From assembly GCA_009731375.1 (NCBI GenBank), contig BJOX01000282.1, positions 29,519-60,423 on the forward strand: 30,905 nt of DNA, read 5' to 3'. The position numbers and the translations under genes were made by a program. Below, one piece after another: positions 29,065-30,905 of this stretch; within the stretch, counting starts at the first letter, position 1, and every line of letters begins with the position of its first letter. The DNA is from Paulinella micropora. Taxonomy: Eukaryota > Cercozoa > Imbricatea > Euglyphida. The notes beneath the pieces were generated by a model that worked only from the letters and a program-made list of their open reading frames with translations, was not told the DNA's origin and ran no database searches.

Positions 29065-29894
29065 CGGGGGCCTTAGGAGGACAACGATAACCAATAACAC
29101 ACGGAAAACCGTAGGCTTCTGCTATGTACTCAGTATTAATTTATGTCACTATTATTAATAATGTAGTAAAATTATTCAGTATAAGATTAATATCAAGTTT
29201 TATTAATTTTGCCACCGGCAAGTATTTTATTAACTACTATTATTAACAGTGGTTGCGTAAAAAAAAGTATTAACAAAACCGTGCCATTAGTAGTGAGTAC
29301 TGATTGTAGGCGCAGATAGGTAAATATGCGACCTTTTCTTATACCCCTATACACAGTGATGTATAGAAGAGCTATATCTCTTTAAGATGTAGTTGCATCC
29401 GTTTTTATTTATATACTTTTGAGCCGGTTGAAAACGATCAGTAATATTACGATTCATAACCGGTACTACTTTTTTAAGCAGTATAATATTATCGTTAGGG
29501 GTGACACTGGGAAATGCCTCTCTTTTCCCTTTTTGTTGCTTGGCTCTGACAGTCTCCTACATTTTCCGCCATACTGGTTTCCTCTCTTTGTGGAGGAGGA
29601 AGATTAGGTTATTTTCAGAGTGCTGTGGAATTGGAAGGATAAATACCCCGGCTTACATTAAATAATATCTTTTGATTAGAACCGACAAAATGATTATTAA
29701 TATGAAAAAAATTCATTTAAGTTTATTCATATTTCACATTAAATTTCAAGTCACAGTAAAAATACTAGCAGTGCACTCAAAACAGTGATTGCGTAAAAAC
29801 CAAGAAAGCCGGCTAGCTGGTCATGTGACAGGGAATTACTATGATGCATAAGTCACCGTGACCTCATAAAGAGACCGCGCGTGCGATTGAAGTC
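29065..29894. other. AT-rich host sequence without a gene
   Basis: No open frame of interest. The phrase AACAGTG-G/A-TTGCGTAAAAA occurs near 29247 and again near 29781 in the same orientation, followed by different sequence, so parts of a dispersed repeat are present. Confidence 0.4.
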
Positions 29895-29899
29895 TGTGA

Positions 29900-29950
<51 letters not shown>

Positions 29951-30035
29951 AAGAGATAGAGAGAGATAGAGATAGAGATAGAGATAGAGATAGAGATAGA
30001 GATAGATAGATAGAGATAGATAGATAGATAGAGAT

Positions 30036-30068
<33 letters not shown>

Positions 30069-30127
30069 TAGAGAGAGAGAGATAGAGATAGAGATAGAGA
30101 TAGAGATAGATAGAGAGAGAGAGAGAT

Positions 30128-30220
<93 letters not shown>

Positions 30221-30307
30221 GAGAGATAGAGAGAGAAGAGAGAGAACGAGAGAGAGAGAGAGAGAGAGAGAAAGGGAGAGAGAGGGACAGAGAGAAGGAG
30301 AGAGAGA

Positions 30308-30349
<42 letters not shown>

Positions 30350-30625
30350 CCAGACAAACAGACAGACAAACAGACAGACAGAGACAGGCAAACAGACAGA
30401 CAGAGACAGGCAGACAGACTATGAAGATAGGTAGGTAGATGAGTAGGTAGATAGGTGGGTAAGTAGATAGGTAGGTAGGTAGGTAAGTAGGTAGGTAGGT
30501 AGGTAGATAGGTAGATAGATAGGTAGGTGGGTAGATAGATAGATGGATAGGTAGGTAGGTAGGTAGGTAGGTAGGTAGATAGATATAGATAGATAGATAG
30601 ATAGGTAGATAGATAGATAGATAGA

Positions 30626-30656
<31 letters not shown>

Positions 30657-30691
30657 AGATAAGGTAAAGTAAGGTAAGGTAAGATAAGATA

Positions 30692-30722
<31 letters not shown>

Positions 30723-30905
30723 AAAGATAGATAGATAGAGACAGATAAATAGGTAGATAGACAGGTAGATAGATAGGTAGGTAGGTAGTAGGTAGGTAGG
30801 TAGCTAGGTAGGTAGAATGTGTGTGTGTGTGTGTCCACTGTGTGCGTGAGAGAGAGAGAGCGAGAGAGAGAGAGAGAGAGAGAGGAGGGAAGGGGGGGGG
30901 GGGGG
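29895..30905. repeat. (GA)n, (GATA)n, (GTAG)n, (GATAA)n block to window end
   Basis: A kilobase of GA-based repeats, with GT tracts near 29895 and 30130, CAGA repeats near 30350, GATA/GTAG to 30620, a GATAA/GGTAA pentamer array at about 30628-30720, and a final poly(G). No gene. Confidence 0.9.

Noticed and set aside
29839-30438. Ser/Leu and Arg/Glu ORFs
   Set aside because: Products of the GA repeat block.

Overview
The window is eukaryotic genomic sequence that is extremely rich in microsatellites, with pieces of a decayed DNA virus embedded in it. The virus looks like a polinton-like virus (PLV, Preplasmiviricota type): double jelly-roll major capsid protein, single jelly-roll minor capsid (penton) protein, archaeo-eukaryotic primase fused to a superfamily 3 helicase, and phage-like trimeric fibres with an S74 chaperone domain. 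It also carries a tyrosine recombinase with the hallmarks of a protelomerase (telomere resolvase). The host cannot be named from the sequence. Long GATA/TATC, GTAT, ATCACC, GA, GAA and AT tracts, foldback elements and a tRNA-like SINE head suggest a large, perhaps animal, genome.

Layout. Segment A (about 0.25-7.72 kb): the 3' end of an unknown gene, MCP, minor capsid protein, a small ORF, a reverse-strand structural protein, a small Cys protein, the protelomerase-like gene, a zinc-knuckle repeat protein, a C-rich subterminal region and a 400-bp imperfect palindrome ending in an (AT)n tract. Host repeats fill 7.72-8.69 kb. Segment B (8.69-17.77 kb): a fibre gene lacking its 3' end, two unknown genes, the primase-helicase, several small basic or Cys-rich genes, then a second C-rich subterminal region and a second 408-bp palindrome, again ending at (AT)n. 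From 17.77 to 21.48 kb the sequence is almost all microsatellite, with a curious repeated coding-like unit. Segment C (21.48-24.66 kb): the 3' end of a fibre with an S74 domain, a two-helix membrane protein, two small reverse-strand genes, a long unknown gene and a truncated gene. From 24.7 kb to the end there is host repeat DNA, one 279-base gap, inverted-repeat elements and GA/GATA tracts; I see no convincing gene there.

Most viral genes are broken by frameshifts (often in A-runs) and in-frame stops; several stops fit CGA to TGA changes. The minor capsid gene, the zinc-repeat gene and a few small ORFs are still open.

The most interesting reading is that the two large palindromes are unfolded hairpin telomeres of the virus and that the protelomerase-like enzyme acted on them. 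Laid out as reversed B, then C, then A, the three pieces give one linear genome of about 20 kb with a hairpin end on each side. The fibre gene runs from B into C, and a second broken gene may run from C into A. I see no packaging ATPase or capsid protease; they may lie in missing sequence.
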